Of a stretch of DNA of 11,095 nt, positions 1 to 7,673 are shown piece by piece. Position 1 is the stretch's first letter; each line of letters begins with the position of its first letter. The stretch is taken from NCBI GenBank assembly GCA_013330765.1, contig DUHU01000265.1, positions 997 through 12,091 of the forward strand. The letters are read 5' to 3'. A program made the position numbers and the translations under genes. The stretch comes from Candidatus Poseidoniaceae archaeon. Its GTDB lineage: Archaea > Thermoplasmatota > Poseidoniia > Poseidoniales > Poseidoniaceae. The notes beneath the pieces are model-generated. The model made no database searches. It was given only the letters and a program-made list of their open reading frames with translations, and was not told the DNA's origin.

Positions 1-960
1 ACCGCGATGCACATCGCCGGGGCTGAAGCCATCGTTCACGAGGTCATTCCCTCCGTGGCCGCCCTGCGCGACGCGCTGGCGGCCAAGGCCGAGGCCTGGT
101 CGGGCATCGTCAAGATCGGCCGGACCCACCTCATGGACGCCGTGCCGCTCACCCTCGGTCAGGAAGCCGGCGGCTGGGTGGCCCAACTCGACGCGGACCT
201 GCGCCGCCTGTCCTTTGCGGTCGAGGACCTGCACGAGTTGGCGCTCGGCGGCACCGCCGTGGGCACCGGCCTGAACACGCATCCAGACTTCGCCGAGCGG
301 GTGGCCGCGGCCATCGCCGAAACGACCGGCTTGCCCTTCGTCTCCGCGCCGAACAAGTTCGCCCAACTGGCGGCCCACGACGCCGTGGTCGCTGCTTCTG
401 GAGCCTTCAACACCCTCGCCGCTTCGCTGATGAAGATCGCCAACGACGTCCGCTGGCTCGGTTCTGGGCCCCGCTGTGGCCTTGGTGAACTCGCGCTGCC
501 GGCCAACGAACCCGGCTCGTCGATCATGCCTGGAAAGGTCAACCCGACGCAAGCCGAAGCGATGACGATGGTCTGCTGTCAGGTCATGGGCAACCACACG
601 GCCATCACCATCGGTGGCAGCCAAGGCAACTTCGAGCTCAACGTGTACAAGCCGATGATGATCCACAACCTCCTGCACAGCGCGCGTCTGCTCACGGACG
701 CCTGCCGCGCCTTCCGTACGAAGTGCGTCGACGGCATGGAGCCAAACCTCGCCGCCATCGGCGACCACCTCGAGAACTCGCTGATGCTCGTGACCGCGCT
801 GAACAACCACATCGGCTACGACATGGCGGCGAAGATCGCCAAGAAGGCGCACGAGGAAGGCACCACGCTGCGTGAAGCAGCCCTCGCGCTGAACGCCCTG
901 ACCGAGGAACAGTTCGACGCGTGGGTTCGTCCCGAGGACATGACCGGGCCTTCGGCCTGA
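1..960 (+). CDS. fumC: Class II fumarate hydratase (fumarase C), 5'-truncated
   Basis: Reversible hydration of fumarate to L-malate in the TCA cycle; a cytoplasmic homotetramer of the aspartase/fumarase superfamily. The reading frame is open from base 1 and the first visible codons encode Thr-Ala-Met-His, matching the interior of the family, so the true start lies left of the window. About 319 residues of a protein usually near 460 remain. Visible landmarks in order are the GRTHLMDA segment (the catalytic His region of FumC), [10 protein letters not shown], the [13 protein letters not shown] stretch, and the superfamily signature [11 protein letters not shown] at 514-546, which carries the flexible loop Ser and the Lys/Asn of the active site. 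[12 protein letters not shown] and the RPEDM near the C-terminus favour fumarase over aspartase or argininosuccinate lyase. The TGA stop at 958-960 directly abuts the stop of the convergent downstream gene. Family assignment is very secure. Confidence 0.96.
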   Translation, partial: TAMHIAGAEAIVHEVIPSVAALRDALAAKAEAWSGIVKIGRTHLMDAVPLTLGQEAGGWVAQLDADLRRLSFAVEDLHELALGGTAVGTGLNTHPDFAERVAAAIAETTGLPFVSAPNKFAQLAAHDAVVAASGAFNTLAASLMKIANDVRWLGSGPRCGLGELALPANEPGSSIMPGKVNPTQAEAMTMVCCQVMGNHTAITIGGSQGNFELNVYKPMMIHNLLHSARLLTDACRAFRTKCVDGMEPNLAAIGDHLENSLMLVTALNNHIGYDMAAKIAKKAHEEGTTLREAALALNALTEEQFDAWVRPEDMTGPSA

Positions 961-2022
961 TCAGTTTCGAAGTGCCCTGAGTTTGGCCAACATCGCGGCA
1001 CGGTGCGCCGCCGCATCGTCGTCGCCGGACTCAGAAGGTGCGTTTTGGTCCAACCGTCGCCGAAGCATGGCCGCGTCAAGGACCACCACGTTGCCGTCGT
1101 CCATGCCCACGGCCAAGCGTTGGTCGTGAGCATCCATGGCCTCGATGCGGGCCACGTCGAAGGTCGCGAGCACATCACCGTCTGATTCGAGCAAGTGAAG
1201 GTGGCCTTGCGTACCTGACCAACGGGCCACGGCCACGAAGCCGCCCTCGCCTGCCAGCACGCCAGCCGCCGTGACCGGAGCCCCAGGTGCCGCCCATGCG
1301 AGGCCTTCCTCGATGCTGGCGAACGTTCCGGCTTCGTCGCAAAGGAACACCCGCCCGTCGCCGGTGTGCATCGCGTTCGCGTGGGCAAGCCCCTCGACGT
1401 TGTCGCCGTTGATTCGCACCAGGTCGCCAACGCTGGACAACACCAGCGGGCCAGTCGCGTCGTGCGCCATGGCCAAGACCGCAAACTCGCCGATTGGACG
1501 ATGCTCAAAGGCGCGTCCGTCCTTGGTGGCAAGAAGGCCGCCACGCGGCCGACCGAGGCCGAACAGCAACTCACCGTCGTGTTCGATCACGTCCCACGGG
1601 CGCTCGTCGAGCCGATGGACGTGGAGTCCCTCGCCGTTGGCGTCATGAAGCCAGAAGGCCGATTCGAGGAAATCAAAGTGCTCGATGTCGTACACGGACG
1701 AGGTCGTCAGCAAATGGTCGCCAACCACGCATTGCAGGTCTGCGCTGCCTTCCAATGGATGCGACCAGCGTTCCTCGCCGGTGGCGAGGTCAAGCACGAC
1801 CACATGCAAGCCTGCCGTCAACGCCAATGCGTCCTTCCAAGGCGTGATGGCCATCACGCGGTCGGGGGTTGAGGCGGACCACAACAGCGTTCCTTCCGCG
1901 TCCCATCGCCGGACGCAACCGTTCCATCCTCCGGCAACGAGGCCGCCGTCAGGAAAGAGGTGAACCGCCGAAACCTGCTCGTCGAGATGGCGCACCATCC
2001 ACGCGAGGTCCCGCAGGTCCAT
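961..2022 (-). CDS. Beta-propeller (PQQ/WD40-like repeat) protein, 353 aa
   Basis: A predicted cytoplasmic beta-propeller with no signal peptide or membrane segment. Short blade-like units recur: GCVRRWDAEGTLLWS (residues 35-49), VVVLDLATGEERWSH (74-88, the classic PQQ-like 'LD..TG...W' pattern), a similar segment near 272-288, and RLAVGMDDGNVVVLD (302-316). The repeats are degenerate, so the exact blade number cannot be read by eye. Residues 329-336 form an acidic linker (ESGDDD), followed by a short basic, Ala/Leu-rich helix that ends the protein. Such propellers usually act as binding scaffolds; no catalytic motif is visible. The ATG at 2022 was chosen because it opens the propeller directly. 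It lies 76 bases downstream of the glycosyltransferase gene on the same strand, so it may be the last gene of the groES-groEL block. The partner and function are unknown. Confidence 0.8.
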   Translation of the reverse strand: MDLRDLAWMVRHLDEQVSAVHLFPDGGLVAGGWNGCVRRWDAEGTLLWSASTPDRVMAITPWKDALALTAGLHVVVLDLATGEERWSHPLEGSADLQCVVGDHLLTTSSVYDIEHFDFLESAFWLHDANGEGLHVHRLDERPWDVIEHDGELLFGLGRPRGGLLATKDGRAFEHRPIGEFAVLAMAHDATGPLVLSSVGDLVRINGDNVEGLAHANAMHTGDGRVFLCDEAGTFASIEEGLAWAAPGAPVTAAGVLAGEGGFVAVARWSGTQGHLHLLESDGDVLATFDVARIEAMDAHDQRLAVGMDDGNVVVLDAAMLRRRLDQNAPSESGDDDAAAHRAAMLAKLRALRN

Positions 2023-2058
2023 GCCTTACGCACACGTCGCTTCAGGCATCAGCCTTGG

Positions 2059-2089
2059 GGGTCCTTGGGTCCAGTTTCTGGACGTCCAG
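2059..2089. repeat. Cluster of short inverted and direct repeats between glycosyltransferase and propeller genes
   Basis: The 76-base gap contains GGGTCC twice (2059-2064 and 2067-2072). It also has three alternating arms: GTCCAG (2069-2074), TTT, CTGGAC (2078-2083) and GTCCAG (2084-2089). Arms 1 and 2 can form a 6-bp hairpin with a 3-base loop. Arms 2 and 3 form a perfect 12-bp palindrome, so two mutually exclusive pairings are possible. There is no T-rich tract, so a simple terminator is not indicated. This could be an operator, a transcript-processing hairpin, or chance in GC-rich DNA. Confidence 0.35.
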
Positions 2090-2098
2090 GGCCAGTGC

Positions 2099-3316
2099 TC
2101 AGGTCAACAGGCGGTCAACGATGGCACGAAGGTCCGCGGCACGTGAAGCCGGGGCCAATCCCAACGCTTCGATGCGTGCACGCCCGGCTTCGCTCCAGGA
2201 CGCTCGTGTGTCCATGTCGGCCGCTTCCTCAAGCGCAGCGTGCCATGCAGCACGGTCGTTGCGCGGCAGCAAGCGACCGGACACACCGTCGACGATCGTG
2301 GTGCCAAACCCGCCGTCGTTGACCATCAGGGCCGGCGTGCCCACGGCGTGCGCTTCCACGGGCGTCAGGCCGAAGGGTTCGCCGTGGGCGAAGGAAATGA
2401 CCGCTCTGGCTGTGGCCATTTTGTGAGCCAAATCATCGTGGCTGAGTCGAGGCGCAACATCGAGGGCGACGCCCACCGAGGTGGCGTGGGCCTTGAGCCG
2501 CTCGAGGTCAGCCGCATCACCGCCGCCAACGTGCACCAAGGCGAGACCGGTGCCGACGAGCATGCCGATGCATTCCCACGTCCCTTTGGCCCATGCTGCG
2601 CGACCCACCGTCAGAACGTGGCCTTCCGGCTCGGGCGCCGGCCCTTCGCGCGCCCACATGGCGGTGTCCACGCAAGGCAGAAACACGCCTGCGTCCAGGC
2701 CGAAGACGGCCTTGATGCGCGATTGAATGTAGGGTGAATTTCCGCTGATGGCACAGCGACGACGGGCCGCCATGCGACGCACCAGGGCACGGTCCCTACG
2801 GCGCGGCGCGGTGAGCAGCAGGCGCGTGAGCACCACGGGCCGAGGCTGGCGGCCGTCGATCTTCGCCCAGAGGGAGGTCTCTCCGTGCAGGCCTCGGCGG
2901 GGTTCGAGCATGTGGACGTGAAGGGGCAGGTCAGCGGGCAAGGCGTCGGCCGCCTCGAGCGACCCTTCGCCCGAAACGAGGTGCACCACGTCCACACCGT
3001 CCAGCGATGCCAGGCCGTCCTCGCTGGACAGGAAGGCACGCCACGCACGTGAAGCAGCGCGGCTTGAAGCCGCGGTGATGCGCACGAGCACGGAGGTGTC
3101 GCCCTTCCACGTCTGGGTAGGGGTGAACACGGGGATGCCGAGTCGGGCCGCTTCGGCTTCCATGTCGGGATGTCCGTGGAGTGTGGCGATGCGGATTGAG
3201 GAGAAGACCTGCAACCACGTTTCCAACTGCCGAACGACGTCGCGTTCGGCGCCGCCGTACTGGGCAAAAGAGCCCTTGACGATGAGCAAGGCCGGACCGT
3301 CCGACGCTTCGCTCAT
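2099..3316 (-). CDS. GT4-family (GT-B fold) glycosyltransferase
   Basis: A predicted retaining glycosyltransferase that transfers a sugar from a nucleotide-sugar donor to an unidentified acceptor; cytoplasmic, possibly membrane-peripheral. The 405-aa length is typical of the family. The N-terminal Rossmann half carries the acceptor-loop pattern KGSFAQYGGAER (residues 14-25). The C-terminal donor half begins near VLTVGRAAWAKG (234-245). The E-x7-E motif is at E313 to E321 within GEPFGLTPVEAHAVGTPA, followed by NDGGFGTTIVDGVSGRLLP, the usual donor-site context. The ATG at 3316 was chosen because the frame upstream is only an out-of-frame reading of the groEL Gly-Met tail. The gene starts 46 bases after the groEL stop on the same strand. 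A glycosyltransferase behind groESL is unusual and may be a passenger of the operon. The substrate cannot be predicted from sequence. Confidence 0.9.
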   Translation of the reverse strand: MSEASDGPALLIVKGSFAQYGGAERDVVRQLETWLQVFSSIRIATLHGHPDMEAEAARLGIPVFTPTQTWKGDTSVLVRITAASSRAASRAWRAFLSSEDGLASLDGVDVVHLVSGEGSLEAADALPADLPLHVHMLEPRRGLHGETSLWAKIDGRQPRPVVLTRLLLTAPRRRDRALVRRMAARRRCAISGNSPYIQSRIKAVFGLDAGVFLPCVDTAMWAREGPAPEPEGHVLTVGRAAWAKGTWECIGMLVGTGLALVHVGGGDAADLERLKAHATSVGVALDVAPRLSHDDLAHKMATARAVISFAHGEPFGLTPVEAHAVGTPALMVNDGGFGTTIVDGVSGRLLPRNDRAAWHAALEEAADMDTRASWSEAGRARIEALGLAPASRAADLRAIVDRLLT

Positions 3317-3362
3317 GACGTGACGTTCCACGCGTGGGGCATCAAGGTGGCGACGTTGAGGC

Positions 3363-5009
3363 TCAGAACATGCCGTCCATGCCCATGCCGCCCATACCGC
3401 CCATGCCACCCATGCCGCCGTCATCGGCGCCCTTGGGTTCCGGCTTGTCGGCCACCAGGGTTTCCGTGGTCAGCACGAGTCCGGCGATGGAGCCGGCGTT
3501 TTGGAGGGCGTTGCGGGTCACCTTGACCGGATCGATGACGCCCATCTCGAAGAGGTCGCCGTACTCGCCGGTCTTGGCGTTGTAACCGAAGCTTCCGTCG
3601 CCGTCGTCGACCTTGGCCGCGACGATGGCGGGCTCAAGGCCCGCGTTGTCGACAATTTGCCGCAGCGGCGCCACGAGGGCGGAGCGCACAATGCTGGCAC
3701 CGAGGGCCTCGTCGCCGGTGAGGTCGAGTCCGTCGATCACGCCGGTCGATCGGAACAGCGCAAGGCCGCCACCGGCGACCACGCCTTCGGCCATCGCCGC
3801 ACGGGTTGCGTTGAGGGCGTCGTCCACACGTGCCTTCGTTTCCTTGGCTTCGGTTTCGGTGGCTGCACCAATCTTGAGCACGGCGACACCAGATCCGAGT
3901 TTCCCGACGCGTTTCTCGATCTTCTCGCGGTCCCACTTGGAGGTCGCAAGTTTGGCGCGTCCACGGAGCAATTCCACGCGTTCGCTGACCGCGGCTTCGT
4001 CGCCGCCGCCACCGATGAGCGTCGTCTTGTTCTTCGTGACGATGACCTTCTCGGCGGTGCCGAGCGAAGCGATGCCTTGGGCCTGCAGGTCGCCGCCCTT
4101 GTCCTTGGTGATGACCGCACCACCGGTCAGGATGGCGATGTCGTCGAGCATTTCGCCCTGTTCGTCGCCGAAGCCGGGCGCCTTGACCACGCATGCCTTC
4201 AGGACCTTTGAGGCGACGTTGATGACAAGGGTGGCGAGGGCTTGGCCCTCGACGTCCTTGGCCACGATGAGCAACGGACGCTTCTGTTGCATGGCGTATT
4301 CGAGCACCGGAATGAGTTCCTGCGTGCTGTTGATGCTCTGATCCGTCATCAAGACGAGCGGCGCTTCGAGCACCGCTTCGCGGCGTTCTTGGTCGGTGAC
4401 CATGTAAGGTGAAACGTAGCCCTTGTCGAATTCCATGCCGTCCACGACTTCGAGTTCGGTTTCCATGGATTTTGAGTCCTCGACGGTGATGACGCCTTCG
4501 CGCCCGACCTTGTCGAAAGCCTCGGCGATGAGGGCGCCGATCTCAGGGTCGTTGTTGGCCGCGATGGTCGCCACCTGGCGAATCATGTCGCCGCTGTCGA
4601 CCTCGATGGCGCTGCCCTTGAGGTGCTCGACCACGGCCGCAATGGCCGCGTCAAAGCCGGACTTGAGGGCCACGGGGCTTGCGCCCGCGGTCACGTTGCG
4701 CATGCCTTGGTGAACCAGCGCTTGCGTCATCACGGAGGCCGTGGACGTGCCGTCGCCGGCGTTGTCCTGCGTTTTCGAGGCCACTTCCTGAATGAGCTTC
4801 GCACCCATGTTCGCAAACGCGTCTTCGAGTTCGATGTCCTTGGCGATGGTCACGCCGTCGTTGATGATCGTCGGGCTGCCCCACGACTTTTCCAGCACCA
4901 CGGTGCGGGCGGCGGGGCCAAGGGTCACCTTGACCGCGTTCGCCACGGCATCGATGCCTTCGACCAATTTGCTGCGTGCTTCGTCTCCATACACAATTTG
5001 CTTCGCCAT
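3363..5009 (-). CDS. groEL: Group I chaperonin GroEL (Cpn60)
   Basis: ATP-driven folding chamber, a double heptameric ring that works with GroES in the cytoplasm. The 548-aa length is standard. Equatorial ATP-site elements are present: VTLGP (28-32), [14 protein letters not shown] with catalytic-region D51, the phosphate loop GDGTST (D86; the third Thr is Ser here), and [11 protein letters not shown] with the hydrolytic Asp at 397, followed by VVAGGG. The apical domain around residues 190-375 is full length and includes the [10 protein letters not shown] segment. The C-terminus is the classic flexible tail of four GGM units ending GMDGMF, which lines the cavity in family members. All expected functional residues are intact, so the protein should be active. 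It lies 9 bases after groES and is led by a strong Shine-Dalgarno sequence overlapping the groES stop. A group I chaperonin in an archaeon suggests an ancestral bacterial transfer, as known for Methanosarcina. Confidence 0.98.
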   Translation of the reverse strand: MAKQIVYGDEARSKLVEGIDAVANAVKVTLGPAARTVVLEKSWGSPTIINDGVTIAKDIELEDAFANMGAKLIQEVASKTQDNAGDGTSTASVMTQALVHQGMRNVTAGASPVALKSGFDAAIAAVVEHLKGSAIEVDSGDMIRQVATIAANNDPEIGALIAEAFDKVGREGVITVEDSKSMETELEVVDGMEFDKGYVSPYMVTDQERREAVLEAPLVLMTDQSINSTQELIPVLEYAMQQKRPLLIVAKDVEGQALATLVINVASKVLKACVVKAPGFGDEQGEMLDDIAILTGGAVITKDKGGDLQAQGIASLGTAEKVIVTKNKTTLIGGGGDEAAVSERVELLRGRAKLATSKWDREKIEKRVGKLGSGVAVLKIGAATETEAKETKARVDDALNATRAAMAEGVVAGGGLALFRSTGVIDGLDLTGDEALGASIVRSALVAPLRQIVDNAGLEPAIVAAKVDDGDGSFGYNAKTGEYGDLFEMGVIDPVKVTRNALQNAGSIAGLVLTTETLVADKPEPKGADDGGMGGMGGMGGMGMDGMF

Positions 5010-5012
5010 GAT

Positions 5013-5020
5013 ATCACCTC
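5013..5020 (-). promoter_or_regulatory. groEL ribosome binding site overlapping the groES stop codon
   Basis: On the minus strand GAGGTGAT, a near-perfect complement of the 16S rRNA 3' end, begins inside the groES TGA stop and ends 3 bases before the groEL ATG. The arrangement shows Shine-Dalgarno initiation and suggests that groEL translation is coupled to groES termination, keeping the two proteins in proportion. Confidence 0.75.
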
Positions 5021-5288
5021 AGTTGGTCACCTTCGCTTGGAGGTCTTCCTCCTTGATGAGCAGGTATTCGATGCCGAGCCATTCGATGGTCGTACCCGAA
5101 TAGTTCCGGTAGATGACGCGGTCGCCTTCGGCGACGTGCTCGGCGTCCGGTCCAACAGCAAGAACACGGCCGACGTTCATGGCATCGCGCGCTTCCTCGG
5201 GGAGCAAGAGCCCACCTGCGGTCGTTTCTGGGGCCTTCTCGATTTCGAGAAGGACCATTGCTGCCAACGGTTTGATGCCTACGCTCAT
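5019..5288 (-). CDS. groES: Co-chaperonin GroES (Cpn10)
   Basis: Heptameric lid that caps the GroEL chamber. The 89-residue protein fits the usual 90-100 aa length. It opens with [22 protein letters not shown], resembling the N-terminal strand and mobile loop of the family. The hydrophobic tripeptide that docks onto GroEL reads LLL (residues 27-29) rather than the common IVL. Conserved GRVLAVGP (40-47), EGDRVIY (54-60) and [10 protein letters not shown] (74-83) close the beta-barrel. The ATG at 5288 was chosen over upstream in-frame starts because family homology begins there and AAGGAG lies 9 bases ahead. The 51-residue extension from further upstream has no family counterpart. The gene is first in the groES-groEL unit. 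Confidence 0.96.
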   Translation of the reverse strand: MSVGIKPLAAMVLLEIEKAPETTAGGLLLPEEARDAMNVGRVLAVGPDAEHVAEGDRVIYRNYSGTTIEWLGIEYLLIKEEDLQAKVTN

Positions 5289-5297
5289 GCTCTTCGA

Positions 5298-5303
5298 CTC
5301 CTT
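5298..5303 (-). promoter_or_regulatory. groES ribosome binding site
   Basis: AAGGAG on the minus strand, with 9 bases between it and the ATG at 5288. It settles the start of groES against the longer in-frame alternatives upstream. Confidence 0.65.
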
Positions 5304-5348
5304 GTCCACTAGTGAACTGATGGTTGCGTAATCGGGGTGGTATTTCAA
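5304..5348 (-). promoter_or_regulatory. Candidate archaeal promoter of groES-groEL with an overlapping palindrome
   Basis: On the minus strand TTGAAATA (5341-5348) matches the archaeal TATA consensus TTTAAATA in 7 of 8 bases and stands out as AT-rich in GC-rich DNA. TATA-to-start spacing of about 25-28 bases would place transcription initiation near 5316-5318, giving a leader of about 30 bases that contains the Shine-Dalgarno sequence. Exactly there lies a 14-bp palindrome with one mismatched pair, centred on CACTAGTG (5304-5317), in a position where a repressor could block initiation. No purine-rich BRE is obvious. No CIRCE element, the bacterial HrcA operator, is present. Palindromes of this size also occur by chance. 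Confidence 0.35.
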
Positions 5349-5422
5349 TGCCACGAATGGCGTCATCTTCCGCGATGTGCGTCGGTCGGCAGGTTCAATC
5401 CGGGCGAGCGCCACCATGAAGC

Positions 5423-6313
5423 GTGGAGGAGGAAGAAGCACCCGAGTCCACTCAGGACGACGACGATTGGCTGGCCGCAGAAATCGCCACCGGCTTGACC
5501 TTCGCCAGCAGCAATGCCGTGATGTTGACCGAGGCCAAGGGCTTGCACCCGATGGCTCGATCTATCGCGGTTTTGGTCATCGTCGTCTCCCTCTTGGGAT
5601 TTGTCAACGGCCTGGACTTTGCTTCACCGGAACAAGGGGTCGTCCGTCCCGATGAATTCGTCTATGCGATGTCCCGGGCAGCACCCGAAGACACCGCCAT
5701 CTTTCGGGGCACCGTCGACGATCACCGCGGCATGGGCCTTGAGGACGTGACCGTCATCGTCCAATGGGAGTCGGGCAACCAATGGGTCTTCGAGGAAACC
5801 CAAACCAATGCTCAGGGCGAATACCTGCTCGAGAACCTCACACCAGGATTGGTCCGTGTGGACCTCGTGTTTGAACGGGACAACCACACGGACGTGCTGT
5901 CCAACAGGGTGCTGCTTTCACCGCCTGCTTTGTTCGAACCCTATGGATTCACAACCGTCAATTTCGATTTCCCATCCCAGGCCGAATTTTCTGCCTCGCC
6001 CTGCAACAACGGAGCCGAAACGTGCGAACTCAGGACCATCGACAACACGCCTGAACAGATGGAACACCCATTGATGGATCCTGCCGCGGCAGGACTCTAC
6101 GTCGTGATCGGGTTTGGCTTCATGGGCCTCGCGTTGATCAGCGGCGGCTTTTCCATCGCCTCCCTGCGGCTCGGGTCACTGCCCTTGCTTCGGGTTGCCT
6201 CGGTGCTGTCCTTGTTCACCATGGGGCACTTCTACAGTGCATGCATCCTTGGCTTAACGGCGGTCATTCTGACCTTCCTCGTGCCGCGACGTCTCGTGCC
6301 CGTCATGTCCTGA
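5423..6313 (+). CDS. Membrane protein with an extracytoplasmic carboxypeptidase-regulatory-like domain
   Basis: Not recognised as a named family. The 296-aa protein begins with an acidic tail (EEEE at residues 2-5, DDDD at 12-15), then a hydrophobic segment at about 46-62 (anchor or uncleaved signal). Residues 92-150 resemble a carboxypeptidase-regulatory-like (transthyretin-fold) domain: FRGTVDD...GLEDVTVIVQW...TQTNAQGEYLLENLTPGLVRVDLVF, with the typical 'T..G.Y.l.nl.PG' turn. Cysteines at 194 and 201 could form a disulfide. Two or three further membrane helices fill about 223-288, and the tail is basic (PRR). The start is GTG at 5423; an in-frame TGA at 5417-5419 excludes anything further upstream, though an internal Met is possible. 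It is transcribed divergently from groES and overlaps the 3' end of hflX by 11 bases. A surface or envelope role is inferred. Confidence 0.8.
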   Translation: MEEEEAPESTQDDDDWLAAEIATGLTFASSNAVMLTEAKGLHPMARSIAVLVIVVSLLGFVNGLDFASPEQGVVRPDEFVYAMSRAAPEDTAIFRGTVDDHRGMGLEDVTVIVQWESGNQWVFEETQTNAQGEYLLENLTPGLVRVDLVFERDNHTDVLSNRVLLSPPALFEPYGFTTVNFDFPSQAEFSASPCNNGAETCELRTIDNTPEQMEHPLMDPAAAGLYVVIGFGFMGLALISGGFSIASLRLGSLPLLRVASVLSLFTMGHFYSACILGLTAVILTFLVPRRLVPVMS

Positions 6314-7673
6314 AGGCGTCGACACCCTCTCCCACGACCGTCAAACGGTTTGGCGCATGGGCCATCAGCCGCTCCAGCGCTGCACCGTCGCACCAAAGCA
6401 ACAACTCGACGCCCTCCGTCACCTGGCGTCGCTCGAGCACCAAACCTGCTTGCCGAAGCGCGTCCTCGAGGGCGGCGATGGGCCGACCGTTGTCCTCTGG
6501 GTGGCCGATTCGTAGCACCCGTGCAGGCCCATGGAGGCGGGTCAAAATGGCGTCGCGTAAGGCGATCATCCCTTCGCCGGTGTGGGAGGACACGAAACTC
6601 GGGTTGAACAGACCGATTTCTTCGACCAGTTCCTCCACCCTCCGACGCTGTTCGTCGTCGATCAAGTCCACCTTCGTCAGGACGAGCATGACGTCAACAT
6701 CGTCGTCCTCAAGCCGGTCTTGCACTTCCCGAACGGAGGTGCTCAGCCGACGGATCAATTCCTCGTTGCTGTCGCTGGCGTCCGCCATGAGCAAGAGCAA
6801 ATCGCACTCCAACGCCTCGGCCAACGTGGCCCGAAAGGCTTCGAGCGTCTCGCTTGGCAAGGCGTCAATGAATCCAATGGTGTCCGCCAACAGAACACGC
6901 GGGCTCGCCTCCATCCGTCCGACGGTGGTCTCCAGCGTCGAAAACAACCGGTCCTCCACCAGCACAGATTTTCCAGAAAGGGCACGAAACAGGCTCGACT
7001 TCCCCGCATTGGTGTATCCGGCCAGGCCGACCGTTCGCGCGCCGCTCCTCGTCCGTTGCCTTCGCCGTTCGGACTGCGCCCGTGCGTGGCGCAGAAGCCG
7101 TCGTCGCAAGCCTTCGATCTCTCGTCCGAGGGTGACCAGCACTTCCGTGGCTCCCGTGGCACCCGCGCCACCGTATCCAGCCCGTTCGCCGGTGGTTTCC
7201 TGTGAAATCAGTTCGCGCAAGACGGTCCGGTCGGAACGAAGACGAGCGATGCGGACCTGTGTGCGTGCCTCGACGGATGCTGCGTGTGCCGTGAACAAGG
7301 CGAGCAGCAACCGTACGCGGTCCCAGACCTCGACGCCCAAGACGGTGGACGTGGCGACAAGTTGCCGTGGCGTCGCGTTGGTGTGAAGCAGCACCAGATC
7401 CGTCCCTTTCCAAGCATGCCCGTCTGGGGCGGTTCGGAGGAGGTCGGCGGCTTCGTCCAAACGGCCTCGGCCGAGGTACGTTCGCGGATCTTCACGACCG
7501 CGTTGTTTGACCACGTCCACAATGGTGATTCCCATGGTGGTTGCAAGGTCGGTGAATTCGGTCGTGTCCGCCTCACCACGCACCAACAGGACGGCTCGGC
7601 GGCCTGCGTGGTCGGTTCTGGCGGCACCAAGCAGCACGCCGCCTGCACCGGCCAACACGTCGCGCTCCGCCAT
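6303..7673 (-). CDS. hflX: GTPase HflX
   Basis: A ribosome-associated GTPase that in bacteria binds the 50S subunit and splits stalled or heat-stressed ribosomes. At 456 aa it is at the upper end of the usual range. The N-terminal HflX domain shows KQRGREDPRTYLGRGRLDE (56-74), DRVRLLLALFTAHAASVEA (118-136, usually DR..lil.iFa.hA.t.Ea) and a Gly-rich linker (GYGGAGATGATE), then a basic coiled-coil-like stretch (183-208). The G domain has the P-loop GYTNAGKSS (219-227), switch region TLETTVGR, DTIGFIDALP (264-273) and G4 as TKVD (333-336) in place of the commoner NKxD. A C-terminal domain of about 70 residues follows, as in longer HflX forms. The ATG at 7673 is preceded by GGAG with a 9-base spacer. 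It converges on and overlaps the membrane protein gene by 11 bases, and diverges from the Pcc1-like gene. Confidence 0.95.
   Translation of the reverse strand: MAERDVLAGAGGVLLGAARTDHAGRRAVLLVRGEADTTEFTDLATTMGITIVDVVKQRGREDPRTYLGRGRLDEAADLLRTAPDGHAWKGTDLVLLHTNATPRQLVATSTVLGVEVWDRVRLLLALFTAHAASVEARTQVRIARLRSDRTVLRELISQETTGERAGYGGAGATGATEVLVTLGREIEGLRRRLLRHARAQSERRRQRTRSGARTVGLAGYTNAGKSSLFRALSGKSVLVEDRLFSTLETTVGRMEASPRVLLADTIGFIDALPSETLEAFRATLAEALECDLLLLMADASDSNEELIRRLSTSVREVQDRLEDDDVDVMLVLTKVDLIDDEQRRRVEELVEEIGLFNPSFVSSHTGEGMIALRDAILTRLHGPARVLRIGHPEDNGRPIAALEDALRQAGLVLERRQVTEGVELLLWCDGAALERLMAHAPNRLTVVGEGVDAFRT

Noticed and set aside
816..1574. Open frame on the minus strand overlapping the end of fumC and the propeller gene
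   Set aside because: Trp/Arg/Ser-rich low-information translation lying in other frames of two supported genes.
3328..3337. Perfect 10-bp palindrome CCACGCGTGG between groEL and the glycosyltransferase gene
   Set aside because: About ten palindromes of this length are expected by chance in 11 kb, and nothing else supports a function.
3317..3424. 36-residue N-terminal extension of the glycosyltransferase, Trp/Ala-rich and resembling a membrane segment
   Set aside because: It is an out-of-frame reading of the groEL Gly-Met tail codons; the family N-terminus begins after ATG 3316.
3363..3425. Short tandem repeat at the end of groEL
   Set aside because: It encodes the normal GGM tail of GroEL, not a mobile or regulatory repeat.
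3613..4341. Open frames on the plus strand opposite groEL
   Set aside because: Antisense to the well-supported groEL; no family resemblance.
5289..5422. Search for a CIRCE (HrcA) operator upstream of groES
   Set aside because: The TTAGCACTC-N9-GAGTGCTAA pattern is absent.
5289..5441. 51-residue N-terminal extension of GroES
   Set aside because: No family counterpart, and AAGGAG is positioned correctly for ATG 5288.
6241..7386. Long plus-strand open frame (381 codons) opposite hflX
   Set aside because: Its translation is Ser/Arg-rich without any motif, and it is fully antisense to a gene with clear GTPase motifs; a shadow of GC-rich codon use.
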